From: DATBLE01 sp963775695
Lineage (GTDB): Bacteria > Actinomycetota > Thermoleophilia > Gaiellales > Gaiellaceae
Length of the DNA: 64,000 nt
Assembly: GCA_963775695.1 (NCBI GenBank)
Contig: CAVZJU010000002.1
Span: forward strand, 124,001 to 188,000
Reading direction: 5' to 3'
Part shown: positions 31,821 to 40,369 of the stretch, in pieces
Position numbering within the stretch: position 1 is the stretch's first letter
Layout of the letters: every line of letters starts with the position of its first letter
Notes under the pieces: model-generated
Database searches by the model: none
Told to the model about the DNA's origin: nothing
What the model saw: only the letters and a program-made list of their open reading frames with translations
Made by a program: the position numbers and the translations under genes

Positions 31821-32936
31821 GTGACCACAAGCTATTGGCTGGACGAGGCGGCGCCGCCGATCCCGCAGCGGCGTCTCGACGGCTTGCCCGATACAGTCGT
31901 CGTCGGCGGCGGGGTGACCGGTTGCGCTGCCGCCCTGCGCCTCGCCGAGGCGGGTCTGAAGGTGCGGCTACACGACGCGCGCGAGATCGCGGGCGGGGCA
32001 AGCGGCCGGAACGGCGGCTTCGCGCTGCGCGGGGGCGCGGCCCCGTACGACGTCACGGCCGAGACTGTCGGCCGCGACGCCACCGCCTGGCTGTGGCGCC
32101 GCACCGAGCAGGCGCTCGACCGGCTCGAAGCACTGGCGGGCAACGCCCTGATCCGGACGGGAAGCCTCCGCCTCGCCGCCGACGAGGAGGAGCGCGACGC
32201 GCTGGCAATCGAATTCGAGAGGCTCCGCGCAGACGGCTTCGCCGCCGAGTGGGTCGATGAGCCGCTCGACGGGCGTTTCCGCGCGGCGATCTTCCATCCG
32301 CCGGACGCCGCCCTCCAGCCCGCCCGTCTGGTGCGACGGCTTGCCGTTCGCGCCGTGGAGGCGGGCGTCGAGATCCGCGAGCACAGCCGCGTCGAGTCGC
32401 TCGACGGGCTCGAGGCCGAGCACGTGCTCGTCGCGACCGACGGCTACCCCAGTGGCCTCCTCGGCGAGCTCGAGGGCCTGATCGTGCCCACGCGGGGCCA
32501 GATGATCGCCACCGAGCCGCTCACGGAACGCGTCTTCGAGTGCCCCCACTACGGCCGGCACGGCTTCGATTACTGGCAGCAGGCGCCGGACGGCCGCATC
32601 CTCGCCGGCGGGTTCCGCGACTCCGCCCTCCAGGACGAGTTCACGACCGACGAGATAACGACGTCGGGCATCCAGAACGCGCTCGAAGGCTTCGTTGCCG
32701 ATCTTGTCGGCCGTCCGCTGCGGGTCGACTATCGCTGGGCCGGGCTGTTCGGGCTCGTCCTCGATTTCCTGCCGGTCGTCGGGCGCGTCCCCGGCGACGG
32801 CCGTACATGGGTCGCCGGCGGCTACTCGGGCCACGGCAACGTGCTCGGCTTCCTCTGCGGCGAGCTCGTCGCGGAGGCGATGCTCGGGCGCCCGGTGCCC
32901 GAGCTCGCCCTGTTCGATCCGGCCCGGCTGCTCTAG
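31821..32936 (+). CDS. DAO-family FAD-dependent oxidoreductase
   Basis: 371 residues from the GTG. The dinucleotide motif is DTVVVGGGVTGCAAALRLAEAG at about residue 20, followed by ASGRNGGFALRGGAAPYD, typical of the PuuB/OrdL group of gamma-glutamylputrescine and glycine oxidases. The C-terminal part has the FAD-contact motif WVAGGYSGHGNVLGFLCGELVAE. It likely oxidises a secondary or primary amine of an amino acid. An ATG 102 bases upstream is possible but would add an unrelated N terminus. Confidence 0.88.
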   Translation: MTTSYWLDEAAPPIPQRRLDGLPDTVVVGGGVTGCAAALRLAEAGLKVRLHDAREIAGGASGRNGGFALRGGAAPYDVTAETVGRDATAWLWRRTEQALDRLEALAGNALIRTGSLRLAADEEERDALAIEFERLRADGFAAEWVDEPLDGRFRAAIFHPPDAALQPARLVRRLAVRAVEAGVEIREHSRVESLDGLEAEHVLVATDGYPSGLLGELEGLIVPTRGQMIATEPLTERVFECPHYGRHGFDYWQQAPDGRILAGGFRDSALQDEFTTDEITTSGIQNALEGFVADLVGRPLRVDYRWAGLFGLVLDFLPVVGRVPGDGRTWVAGGYSGHGNVLGFLCGELVAEAMLGRPVPELALFDPARLL

Positions 32937-33301
32937 CCCTCGTTGAAGTCGCCCGGGACGCTCTCGTCCGTCTGGAAGAGCGAGAACGCGTTGCCTTCGG
33001 TGTCCTTGCACCTGGCGAACCAGCCGGTCTGCGGGATCGGCTGCTTGTCGTCGGCCGAGCCGCCGGCGTCGCGGACCTTGGCGATCGTCGCGTCGATGTC
33101 GTCGGTCGCCATGTAGACGATCGGGCCGCTGCCGGCCTCGTCGGACTGGAAGATCGCGCCGACGGGCTGCTCGCCCTCGGTCATCAGGTACACGAACGGC
33201 TCCGTCATCCCGCCGAACGTCCAGCCGAACACGCCGCTCCAGAAGGCCTTCGCCCGATCGGTGTCGGCCGAAGGCAGCTCGAAGTGCACGATGGTGGCCA
33301 T
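32933..33301 (-). CDS. VOC/glyoxalase-like domain protein
   Basis: 122 residues. MATIVHFELPSADTDRAKAFWSGVFGWTF is the classic opening of PhnB/glyoxalase-like proteins, and the end (GWFARCKDTEGNAFSLFQTD) gives the second metal strand. It binds a small ligand or catalyses a lyase reaction; no more can be said. It overlaps the FAD oxidoreductase stop tail to tail by 4 bases. Confidence 0.88.
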   Translation of the reverse strand: MATIVHFELPSADTDRAKAFWSGVFGWTFGGMTEPFVYLMTEGEQPVGAIFQSDEAGSGPIVYMATDDIDATIAKVRDAGGSADDKQPIPQTGWFARCKDTEGNAFSLFQTDESVPGDFNEG

Positions 33302-33440
33302 GGGCGGGAGCCTACTGGGCGGCCCGGCGCCTCGCCGGCGAGAACTGCACCGGCGTGGCGACCTCGTTCCGGCTCAGGCGACCTGCCGCCACGGCTGCCG
33401 CGAGCTCGCCGCCGTGACTGCCTGCTCCCAGGCCGGAGAC

Positions 33441-33468
33441 AGAAGACCCCGCGACCGCGGAGTCTTCT
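33441..33468 (-). terminator. Hairpin downstream of the degraded secreted-protein gene
   Basis: AGAAGAC...GTCTTCT outer arms and CCGC/GCGG inner arms make an 11-bp stem with one mismatch and a 4-base loop. It lies 14 bases beyond the last open part of the minus-strand pseudogene. Confidence 0.5.
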
Positions 33469-33481
33469 ACGTTGCGTGCCG

Positions 33482-34843
33482 CTAGCTTCCTTTGAGGTCC
33501 CAGCTGTACTTGGCCTGCTTCGGCGGCGAGTCGTACGTGCCCTTCAGTTCTCGCAGCGCTTATTTGCATCGAATGCGTGTCCTGGAAGCCCGCCGCGGTC
33601 GCGTCGCGGTATCCGTTCCCCCTGTTCGTCGTATCGAGCACGAGCTGCGCTGCCTGCAGGTTGGACTTGCCCAGGGTCACATGCGCCATGGCGTTCAGCG
33701 TGCACGGTGAAGTGCCGGACAGTGTGACGCTGAAATCCACGCTCTCGGCGGTGTAGACCGAGACGCTGCCGGTCGAACGCGCCTGGTCTCAGACGAACGT
33801 GATCTTGCCGCTGAAGGAGTTCGTGGCCGCCACCTGGGTCACACCCGAGAACGACCCCTCGAACCGCGTCGGCAACGCCTCGAGTGGTTGCGTCCACGTG
33901 TCCTTGCCGACGCCGGCGGTGGACGTGAACTTGGCTGTGACCTGAACCCGGTTGCCGCTCGGCGAGCCGACGACGTGGTACGTGACCTGCGGCGACGGCG
34001 AGCGGGCCGAGCTGGGCAAGAAACTCGCGTTTGTCGGACTGATCAGCGTCCAGCGAGCTCCGATGGCCCGACCTCCGTCACGCGCCTTGGCGTACATGCC
34101 GACCATCCCGCTGTCCCCGGCCTTGAGCCTGCGCGTACTGCTGCTCGGTGTGAAGATCGCGGTTGCGCAGAATCCGCCCTCGCCTGGCTGGAACGAGCTC
34201 CAGCGGGCTTCGGCCGAGCGAAACGAGCTGATCGCGCTGGCCACGGCCTCGGCGAAACGGTTGGCATTCGCGTCTCCGGCGAAGGGCCTCGCGTCTCCCT
34301 GGATGCTGACGGAGCTGTTCGCGCGGTCGTACGCGCCGCTGCGCATGTCGATCCGGACGCGCCGCACCTCGGTTCCCCGTTCGACGACCGGCGCCTTCCC
34401 GAGGGTCGTCTGGAGGACGAACCGCTCCACCGAGTAGCTGAAGTCGACGAAGTCGAGCCGGGCGTCGTCGGCGACCTTTCAGTTCGCAGTGCCTTTCGAG
34501 ATCCAGGAGTCGCGCCGGCGAGTCAGCAGCCGGCCCCGGTGCTGCCCTGCCAGACCTCCTGCGTGATGTTCAACGTCTTGCTGCCGCTGGAGGCTCGGAC
34601 ATCGCCGTTCGCGCTCGGGCATTCGGGGACGGAGAGTGCGTCGGAACCGCACTGCTGCCAGGAGTACCGGTAGGTGTTGCCGCCGATCGTCCCGAAGGTG
34701 TGTCGGACGCATCGCCCACCTCCCTTTGTCATGCCCTGCTCGTAGACGTCGCAGATCCGCGAGTTGCGACACGCGGCGGGCGGCTCGTAGCCGAGACCGC
34801 CCCCGAGAAATCCGTGGTCGTGGGCTACTGGCGCGCGTACTCC
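33482..34843 (-). pseudogene. Degraded secreted or surface protein gene
   Basis: Minus-strand coding pattern continues for 1.3 kb but is broken. A Cys-rich stretch (GRCVRHTFGTIGGNTYRYSW, then a frame ending STGAGC) gives way to another frame holding DARLDFVDFSYSVERFVLQT through SGKITFV, with TGA stops at 34479-34481 and 33789-33791 in that same frame. It goes on to FSVTLSGTSPCTLNAMAHV and then needs another frame for the end, LRELKGTYDSPPKQAKYSWD. There is no start codon upstream before the cupin gene. No family recognised; beta-sandwich-like repeats suggest a cell-surface protein. Confidence 0.6.
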
Positions 34844-35187
34844 TCAGCGGCTTTCGGCTGAAACTCGAAGCCTACGAACTGCTCGTCGCCGATGACTTCT
34901 GCGTCGTGGCCGGGTTCGATCACATACGCATCTCCGGGCCCGAGCTCGAGCACCGTGCCGTCGTCGTGAGTCACGCGCATCGTCCCTGACTGGACAACGC
35001 CCAGGTGCCTGTGCTGACAGCTGTCGGTTCCTGCAACCGGCTTCACGCACTCAGACCATGTCCATCCAGGCTCCATCGTGAGGCGAGCGGCCGACGTGTC
35101 GCCCAGATGCACGACGTCCACCCGCGTCTTGTCCGGAGTCCGACTCTCATCCGGTGACTCGAAATCGCGCTTCTCAACGCCAGCCAT
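34825..35187 (-). CDS. Cupin-domain protein
   Basis: 120 residues from an ATG with GGAGGAGG six to seven bases upstream. A single cupin barrel: SCQHRHLGVVQSGTMRVTHDDG supplies the His ligands of motif 1 and LELGPGDAYVIEPGHDAEVIG is motif 2. A conserved C-terminal FEFQPKAAEEYA follows. Small cupins of this kind bind metal and sense or bind small ligands. No link to the degraded gene next to it is evident. Confidence 0.88.
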   Translation of the reverse strand: MAGVEKRDFESPDESRTPDKTRVDVVHLGDTSAARLTMEPGWTWSECVKPVAGTDSCQHRHLGVVQSGTMRVTHDDGTVLELGPGDAYVIEPGHDAEVIGDEQFVGFEFQPKAAEEYARQ

Positions 35188-35301
35188 GCCCAACCTCCTC
35201 CGTCGCAGTTCCGCCGACTATGACACCGTGTCGGCGCTGGCGCGCCCTCGACCGCTCGATTGGAGGACTGCGACCCGCTTCCACGACCCTGCGGCGGGTG
35301 A

Positions 35302-36231
35302 CTAGAGCTCGAGCGTCGAGAGCTCCAGCTCGTCAACGGACTCCATCGCCGCCAAAGCGATCGCCAGGTCCTGAATGGCGAGGCCGGTGCTGTCGAACAG
35401 GGTCACGTCGGAGTCGGCCTGGCGGCCCGGCGCCGCGCCGGCCAGAACCGCTCCCAACTCTGTCACGTCTCCTCTACTCATGAGGCCCTGCTCGACCGCG
35501 GCGGCCGACTCCCCGCCGTGTGAGGCTTGCTCCCAGTCGTCGCAGAAGACCCGGGCACGTGCCAGCTCGGCCGCGGCGATCTCGGCCTTGCCGGGCCCGT
35601 CGGCGCCCATCAGCGAGACGTGCTGGCCGGGCCGAAGCGAGCCCTCCGAAAGCAGCACCTCGTTGCCCGGTGTCACTGTCACGAGTCGGTCCGCTGCGAG
35701 GGCCTCCTCCCGGGATGTCGCGACGCTTGCGCCGAGCTCATCGGCCGCAGCCTCGGCCCGCGCCGGATCGACGTCCCAGAGGAGCACGTCCTGGCCCCGG
35801 GCGACGAACGTCCGCGCCGCAGCCCTGCCGTTCACACCCGCACCGACGACTGCTGCCGAGCCCGGCCGCCCCAGCGTCTCGGCCGCCAGAACCGCCGCGG
35901 CGCCGGTGCGGAGCGCGGTGACCGCCCCTGCGTCGAGCACCGCGACCAGCCGGCCGTCCGAGGCGTCGGAAAGCAGCACCAATCCCGTCACGGTCGGCAG
36001 CCCTCGCGCCGGGTTGCCCGGATAGGACGTGACCCACTTGAGCAGGGCATGTCCTGCACCGAGCGCGGGCATCGCGCGGAAGTCGCCGGCGGGATATGCC
36101 GGGACGTACACCTTTGGCGGCATCGACCACTCGCCGTGCTCGTAGGCTACGAACCCCTCCCGAACCGCCTCCACCGCCCGCTCCGGCGAGACCGCGGTCT
36201 CGACGTCGCGCGCGCGGAAGAGCGGGATCAC
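35302..36231 (-). CDS. Ornithine cyclodeaminase/mu-crystallin-family dehydrogenase
   Basis: 309 residues. The family shows in HALLKWVTSYPGNPARGLPTV (catalytic Lys), LDAGAVTALRTGAAAVLAAETL, the NAD(P)-binding AAVVGAGVNGRAAARTF, and DSTGLAIQDLAIALAAM. Members are ornithine cyclodeaminase, alanine dehydrogenase or ketimine reductase; I cannot choose among them. The start overlaps the pntB stop by 4 bases, so the enzyme is the last gene of the transhydrogenase operon and probably uses the NAD(P)H that it balances. Confidence 0.88.
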   Translation of the reverse strand: MIPLFRARDVETAVSPERAVEAVREGFVAYEHGEWSMPPKVYVPAYPAGDFRAMPALGAGHALLKWVTSYPGNPARGLPTVTGLVLLSDASDGRLVAVLDAGAVTALRTGAAAVLAAETLGRPGSAAVVGAGVNGRAAARTFVARGQDVLLWDVDPARAEAAADELGASVATSREEALAADRLVTVTPGNEVLLSEGSLRPGQHVSLMGADGPGKAEIAAAELARARVFCDDWEQASHGGESAAAVEQGLMSRGDVTELGAVLAGAAPGRQADSDVTLFDSTGLAIQDLAIALAAMESVDELELSTLEL

Positions 36232-37625
36232 AGCGCTTTGACTGCGGCGGCGAGCTTCACGACCGACTCACGCGCGTCGCCGAAGAGCATCTGCGTGTTC
36301 GGCAGCGTGTAGAGCGGGTTGTCGACGCCGGCGAAGCCCGGGCGCATGCTGCGCTTGAGCACGACCACGGCCTGCGCCTTGTCGACGTCGAGAATCGGCA
36401 TGCCGTAGATTGGACTGCCGGAGTTCGACCGCGCGTCGGGGTTGGTCACGTCGTTCGCGCCGATCACGAGCGCGACGTCGGTGCGCTCGAACTCCGGGTT
36501 GATCTCGTCCATCTCGACGAGCTGCTCGTACGGCACGTTGGCCTCGGCGAGGAGGACGTTCATGTGGCCGGGCATGCGGCCGGCGACCGGGTGGATGGCG
36601 TACTTGACCTCGACGCCGCGCTTCTCGAGCTCGTCGGCGAGCTCCCGGACCGCGTGCTGCGCCTGCGCGACCGCCAGGCCGTAGCCCGGGACGATGATCA
36701 CCCGGTCCGCGTAGGCGAGCATCACCGCCACGTCCTCGGCGGTCGACGAGCGCACCGTCCCGCCGTCGGCGGCCGCACCGTCCGTTCCGGCGGTCGTCTG
36801 CAGCTGGCCGAACGCGCCGAAGAAGACGTTCGACACCGAGCGGCCCATCGCGCGGGCCATCATCAGCGTCAGCAGGGAGCCGGACGCCCCGACGAGCATG
36901 CCGCTGACGATCAGGACGTTCTGGTGGAGGACGAACCCGGTCGCGGCAGCGGCCACGCCGGTGAAGGCGTTCAGCAGTGAGATGACGACGGGCATGTCCG
37001 CCCCGCCGATCGGCAGCACGAACAGGACGCCGAAGGCGAGCGCACCGAGGATGACCAGGACGAGCAGGAACGTCTTCTGCGGCCCGAAGACGATCACGCA
37101 GCCGAGCGCGAACAGCGCGGCGAGCAACGCCAGGTTCCCGATCTGCTGGCCCGGGTAGACGATCGGCCGGCCGCCGATCAGCTCGCGCAGCTTCGCGAAG
37201 GCGATCAGGCTGCCGGCGAACGAGACGCTCCCGATCAGTGCCGAGAGCACGATCGAGACGGAGGCGTCGTAGTCGAGCCTGCCCGGCTCCGGGATCGAGT
37301 TGTGGAAGTCCGCCAGAGCCACCAGCGCCGCCGCGCCGCCGCCGACGCCGTTGAACAGCGCCACCATCTCCGGGATCGCGGTCATCTTCACCGCGCGCGC
37401 CGCGTAGGCCCCGACCGGCGCCGACACCGCCATCACCACCAGGATCGAGGCGTAGTTCGTCAGGCCGGGCGTGAAGAAGGTGGCGACGATCGCGACCACC
37501 ATCCCGACCGCGCCGATCCAGTTGCCGTGGCGGGCTCGCGCCGGATGGGACAGGAACTGGAGCGCGATGATGAAGCAGACGATCGTGACCAGGTAGGCGA
37601 GGTAGATCCAGTCGGTCCTGCTCAT
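36228..37625 (-). CDS. pntB: NAD(P) transhydrogenase subunit beta
   Basis: 465 residues. Eight or nine membrane segments occupy residues 1-260; the C-terminal domain III binds NADP (VIIVPGYGLAVAQAQHAVRELADEL, HPVAGRMPGHMNVLLAEANVPYEQL, VVLKRSMRPGFAGVDNPLY). Together with PntAA and PntAB it forms the proton-driven transhydrogenase that makes NADPH. The ATG overlaps the pntAB stop by 4 bases. Confidence 0.96.
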   Translation of the reverse strand: MSRTDWIYLAYLVTIVCFIIALQFLSHPARARHGNWIGAVGMVVAIVATFFTPGLTNYASILVVMAVSAPVGAYAARAVKMTAIPEMVALFNGVGGGAAALVALADFHNSIPEPGRLDYDASVSIVLSALIGSVSFAGSLIAFAKLRELIGGRPIVYPGQQIGNLALLAALFALGCVIVFGPQKTFLLVLVILGALAFGVLFVLPIGGADMPVVISLLNAFTGVAAAATGFVLHQNVLIVSGMLVGASGSLLTLMMARAMGRSVSNVFFGAFGQLQTTAGTDGAAADGGTVRSSTAEDVAVMLAYADRVIIVPGYGLAVAQAQHAVRELADELEKRGVEVKYAIHPVAGRMPGHMNVLLAEANVPYEQLVEMDEINPEFERTDVALVIGANDVTNPDARSNSGSPIYGMPILDVDKAQAVVVLKRSMRPGFAGVDNPLYTLPNTQMLFGDARESVVKLAAAVKAL

Positions 37626-37945
37626 GCCCCGCCCTTGTCCGCGTCGTCCGGGGGCGCCTTCCTCTTCGGCTTGAACATCTCCAACATCCGGTCGGTGACG
37701 ACGAAGCCGCCGACCACGTTGCCGGTCGCGAGCGCGACCGCGGTCAGCGACACGATCCGCAGCCAGGTTGGCTGGCCGTGTGCGCCGGCAACGATGATCG
37801 CGCCGACGATCACGATCCCGTGGATCGCGTTCGTCCCCGACATCAGCGGCGTGTGCAGGAGCGTCGGCACCTTCGAGATCACCTGCACGCCCAGGAAGGC
37901 GGCCAGGATCAGGACGGTGACCTCGATCAGGAAGCTGGTGTTCAC
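37622..37945 (-). CDS. pntAB: NAD(P) transhydrogenase subunit alpha 2
   Basis: 107 residues with three or four membrane segments, the separate alpha-2 membrane subunit seen in split bacterial transhydrogenases. VISKVPTLLHTPLMSGTNAIHGIVIVGAII is the signature. It overlaps pntAA upstream and pntB downstream by 4 bases each. Confidence 0.95.
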   Translation of the reverse strand: MNTSFLIEVTVLILAAFLGVQVISKVPTLLHTPLMSGTNAIHGIVIVGAIIVAGAHGQPTWLRIVSLTAVALATGNVVGGFVVTDRMLEMFKPKRKAPPDDADKGGA

Positions 37946-39030
37946 CCGGCGGCCGTCTCCTTTCTGGTCACGCAGGCGCCGGCAGTGATCTCGTCTTCGA
38001 AGTCGAGGACGAGCGTGCCCTCGGGCGCGAGATGGGTGAGCAAGGCCTGGATGTTGCGTGCGTAGAGCTGGCTCGCGTGGTACGGCATCTCGCTGGGCAG
38101 GTTCAGCCGGCCGACGATCGTCACGCCGTCGCTGACGATCTCCTCGCCCGGCCTGGTCAGCTCGCAGTTGCCGCCGGTCTCCGCGGCGAGGTCGACGATC
38201 ACCGAGCCGGGACGCATCGCTTCCACTGCCAAGGCCGGGATCAGCTTCGGCGCCGGGCGGCCGGGGATCGCGGCTGTGGTGATCACCACGTCGAAGTCCG
38301 GTAGCCGCTTCTCCAGCTCGGCCTGCTGCTGTGCCTGCTGCTCGGGCGTGAGCTCGGTCGCGTAGCCGCCGGCGGTCTCCTCACCCTGGACGCCGAGGTC
38401 GAGGAACTTCGCACCCAGTGACTCGATCTGCTCCCTGACGGCTGCCCGGACGTCGAAGCCGAACACGACCCCACCGAGCCGGCGGGCAGTCGCGATCGCC
38501 TGGAGCCCGGCGACGCCGGCTCCGATCACGAGCACTTTCGCCGGCTGTACCGTGCCGGCCGCAGTGGTCAGCATCGGCAGGAAACGGGGCAGCCGGTCGG
38601 CGGCGATCAGCGCGGCCTTGTAACCCCCGACGGTGGCCTGCGACGACAGCGCGTCCATGGACTGCGCCCGGGTGATCCGCGGGATCGACTCCATCGCGAA
38701 CGCGACGACTCCCTGCGCGGCGAGCCGGTCGATCCCTTCCTGGTCGGTGAGCGGCTGCAGGAAGCCGATCAGGACGGCGCCGGACTTGAGCTTCCCGGCC
38801 TCGTCTGCGGTCGGCTTCTGCACCTTGACGACCACGTCGGCGTCCCATGCGCTGTCGGTGACGGTCGCGCCCGCCTCGGCGAAGGCGTCGTCCTCGAACG
38901 ACGCGGCGCTTCCCGCGCCGCGCTCGACCAGCACCTCGTGTCCCGCTTCGACAAGCCTGGCGACCACCTCCGGGACGAGCGCCACACGGCGCTCGTCCTG
39001 CGCGGTCTCCCTCGGGACCCCGATTCGCAC
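37942..39030 (-). CDS. pntAA: NAD(P) transhydrogenase subunit alpha 1
   Basis: 362 residues, the soluble NAD(H)-binding domain I. MRIGVPRETAQDERRVALVPEVVARLVEAGHEVLVE, SMDALSSQATVGGYKAALIAA, the nucleotide fold KVLVIGAGVAGLQAIATARRLG and the RPAPKLIPALAVEAMRPGSVIVDLAAETGGN end are all present. The GTG is preceded at 6 bases by a TANNNT hexamer. It heads the four-gene operon pntAA-pntAB-pntB-cyclodeaminase-like gene. Confidence 0.96.
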   Translation of the reverse strand: MRIGVPRETAQDERRVALVPEVVARLVEAGHEVLVERGAGSAASFEDDAFAEAGATVTDSAWDADVVVKVQKPTADEAGKLKSGAVLIGFLQPLTDQEGIDRLAAQGVVAFAMESIPRITRAQSMDALSSQATVGGYKAALIAADRLPRFLPMLTTAAGTVQPAKVLVIGAGVAGLQAIATARRLGGVVFGFDVRAAVREQIESLGAKFLDLGVQGEETAGGYATELTPEQQAQQQAELEKRLPDFDVVITTAAIPGRPAPKLIPALAVEAMRPGSVIVDLAAETGGNCELTRPGEEIVSDGVTIVGRLNLPSEMPYHASQLYARNIQALLTHLAPEGTLVLDFEDEITAGACVTRKETAAG

Positions 39031-39036
39031 GTGCCA

Positions 39037-39042
39037 ATGCTA
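39037..39042 (-). promoter_or_regulatory. TAGCAT -10-like hexamer for the pnt operon
   Basis: On the minus strand TAGCAT ends 6 bases before the pntAA GTG, the same leaderless arrangement as at ftsY and yceD. Confidence 0.5.
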
Positions 39043-39064
39043 TTCGGCCCGGGCGGGCCGGGTC

Positions 39065-39661
39065 TCAGGAAGCCTCCGCCGATCGCTTGCGGTACCAGCG
39101 GACCAGCTCGGTCGTGCCGGTGACGAGAGCAGCGATCGCGAAGGCGAGCAGGAGGCCCTTCCACGGCGCGTCCTCGAAGGCCTTGCCCCCGAAGTAGCCG
39201 AGCAGCGCCGCGTACGACGCCCAGATCGTACCGGCGAGCACGTCCCAGACGATGAACCGCCGCCAGGGCCAGTCGAGGCTGCCGGCGGCGAACGTGACCG
39301 CGGTTCGGCCTCCGGGGATGAACCGGCCGATGATGATCAGGTAGCCGCCTCGTTCCTCGAGCAGGCGATGGGCTCGATCGAGGTGCCTGCGGCGGTCGCC
39401 CTTGAAGAGCCTCTCCGCGATCCGCTCGCCCAGTGTCCGGCCGATCCAGTACGAGACGTTGTCGCCGCAGATCGCCCCGGCCGCAGCCGCCAGGATGACG
39501 AGGCCGAGGCTCAGATCGCCGCTGCCGGCGAGGACGCCGGCCGTGATCACCGTCGCTTCGCTGGGGACGATCGGGAAGAACGCGTCGATCGCGGAGACGG
39601 CGAAGACGATCCCGTAGCTCCAGGCCGAACCCGAGATCGCGTCGACGATCGACTGGAACAC
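39065..39661 (-). CDS. DedA-family membrane protein
   Basis: 198 residues from a GTG. The SNARE-associated/DedA domain shows AIDAFFPIVPSEATVITAGVLAGSG, CGDNVSYWIGRTLGE and IIIGRFIPGGRTAVTFAAGSLDWPWRRF with the conserved Arg and Gly residues. Four or five hydrophobic segments including two re-entrant ones. DedA proteins move phospholipid carriers across the membrane. An in-frame start 156 bases upstream is possible but would run through the divergent gene. Confidence 0.9.
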   Translation of the reverse strand: MFQSIVDAISGSAWSYGIVFAVSAIDAFFPIVPSEATVITAGVLAGSGDLSLGLVILAAAAGAICGDNVSYWIGRTLGERIAERLFKGDRRRHLDRAHRLLEERGGYLIIIGRFIPGGRTAVTFAAGSLDWPWRRFIVWDVLAGTIWASYAALLGYFGGKAFEDAPWKGLLLAFAIAALVTGTTELVRWYRKRSAEAS

Positions 39662-39668
39662 GCCGCCA

Positions 39669-40322
39669 TTGTGCCCACCGGCCGGTATCACCCTTTGGAG
39701 GGATACGCGCGGCCGGGTCGAACACGAGCGGTCCGTGAGCGCTCTCCTCGCTCTGTCCGAAGCGGTCGAGAACTGCGACCCGTACACCCGCGGCCACTCC
39801 GCACGCGTCGCGCGCATGGCCTACGAGGTCGGCCTGCGGCTCGACTGCGACGAGTCGGAGCTGACCCTGCTCACACTCGGCGGAGCGCTCCACGACGTCG
39901 GCAAGCTCGGGGTGCGCGACGAGGTGCTGAACAAGCCCGGCCCGCTGACGGACGACGAGCTGTGCGAGGTGCGCGCCCACCCGGAGATCGGCGCGCGCAT
40001 GGTCGCGCTCGACCGCGCGCTCCGCGCCGCGCTCCCCGCCGTCCTCTACCACCACGAGCGCTGGGACGGGGCCGGATACCCCAACGGGCGCTCCGGGCCC
40101 GCGATCCCGCTCGTCGCCCGCATCCTCGGCGTCGTCGACAGCTACGACGCGATGACCTCGGACCGGCCCTATCGCCGGGCCCGCCCGGCGGTCCAGGCCG
40201 CGGAGGAGGTCGACCGCTGCGCCGGCACGCAGTTCGATCCGGACATCACGGAGGCGTTTCTGGCCGCCTGGGACTCGGGCGCGTTCTTCGTCACCGCCGC
40301 TCTGCGAGCGGCTGCCCGGTAG
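39669..40322 (+). CDS. HD-GYP domain phosphohydrolase
   Basis: 217 residues from a TTG, or 195 from a GTG at 39735. The HD-GYP domain fills the protein: DPYTRGHSARVARMA, HDVGKLGVRDEVLNKPGPL, HHERWDGAGYPNGRSG and DSYDAMTSDRPYRRAR. This domain hydrolyses cyclic di-GMP or related nucleotides. There is no receiver or sensor domain, so its activity would be set by expression or by a partner protein. It is divergent from the DedA gene with only 7 bases between the starts as drawn. Confidence 0.88.
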   Translation: MCPPAGITLWRDTRGRVEHERSVSALLALSEAVENCDPYTRGHSARVARMAYEVGLRLDCDESELTLLTLGGALHDVGKLGVRDEVLNKPGPLTDDELCEVRAHPEIGARMVALDRALRAALPAVLYHHERWDGAGYPNGRSGPAIPLVARILGVVDSYDAMTSDRPYRRARPAVQAAEEVDRCAGTQFDPDITEAFLAAWDSGAFFVTAALRAAAR

Positions 40323-40368
40323 GCGGCCGAGCGAAGAGAGGGCCGGCGGGAGAACCGTGGGTTCTCCC
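40323..40368 (-). repeat. Intergenic hairpin repeat, copy F (inverted, short)
   Basis: GGGAGAACC-GTG-GGTTCTCCC (40348-40368) is a perfect 9-bp hairpin between two convergent genes. In reverse complement the hairpin and the next 25 bases (GGCCCTCTCTTCGCTCG) match the start of copy E. The GCCGCG module is absent. It likely works as a terminator for both genes. Confidence 0.65.
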
Positions 40369-40369
40369 A

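Noticed and set aside
33789..34481. In-frame TGA codons as possible selenocysteine sites
   Set aside because: No SECIS-like hairpin follows either TGA, the positions match no known selenoprotein motif, and other frame changes in the same gene point to decay.
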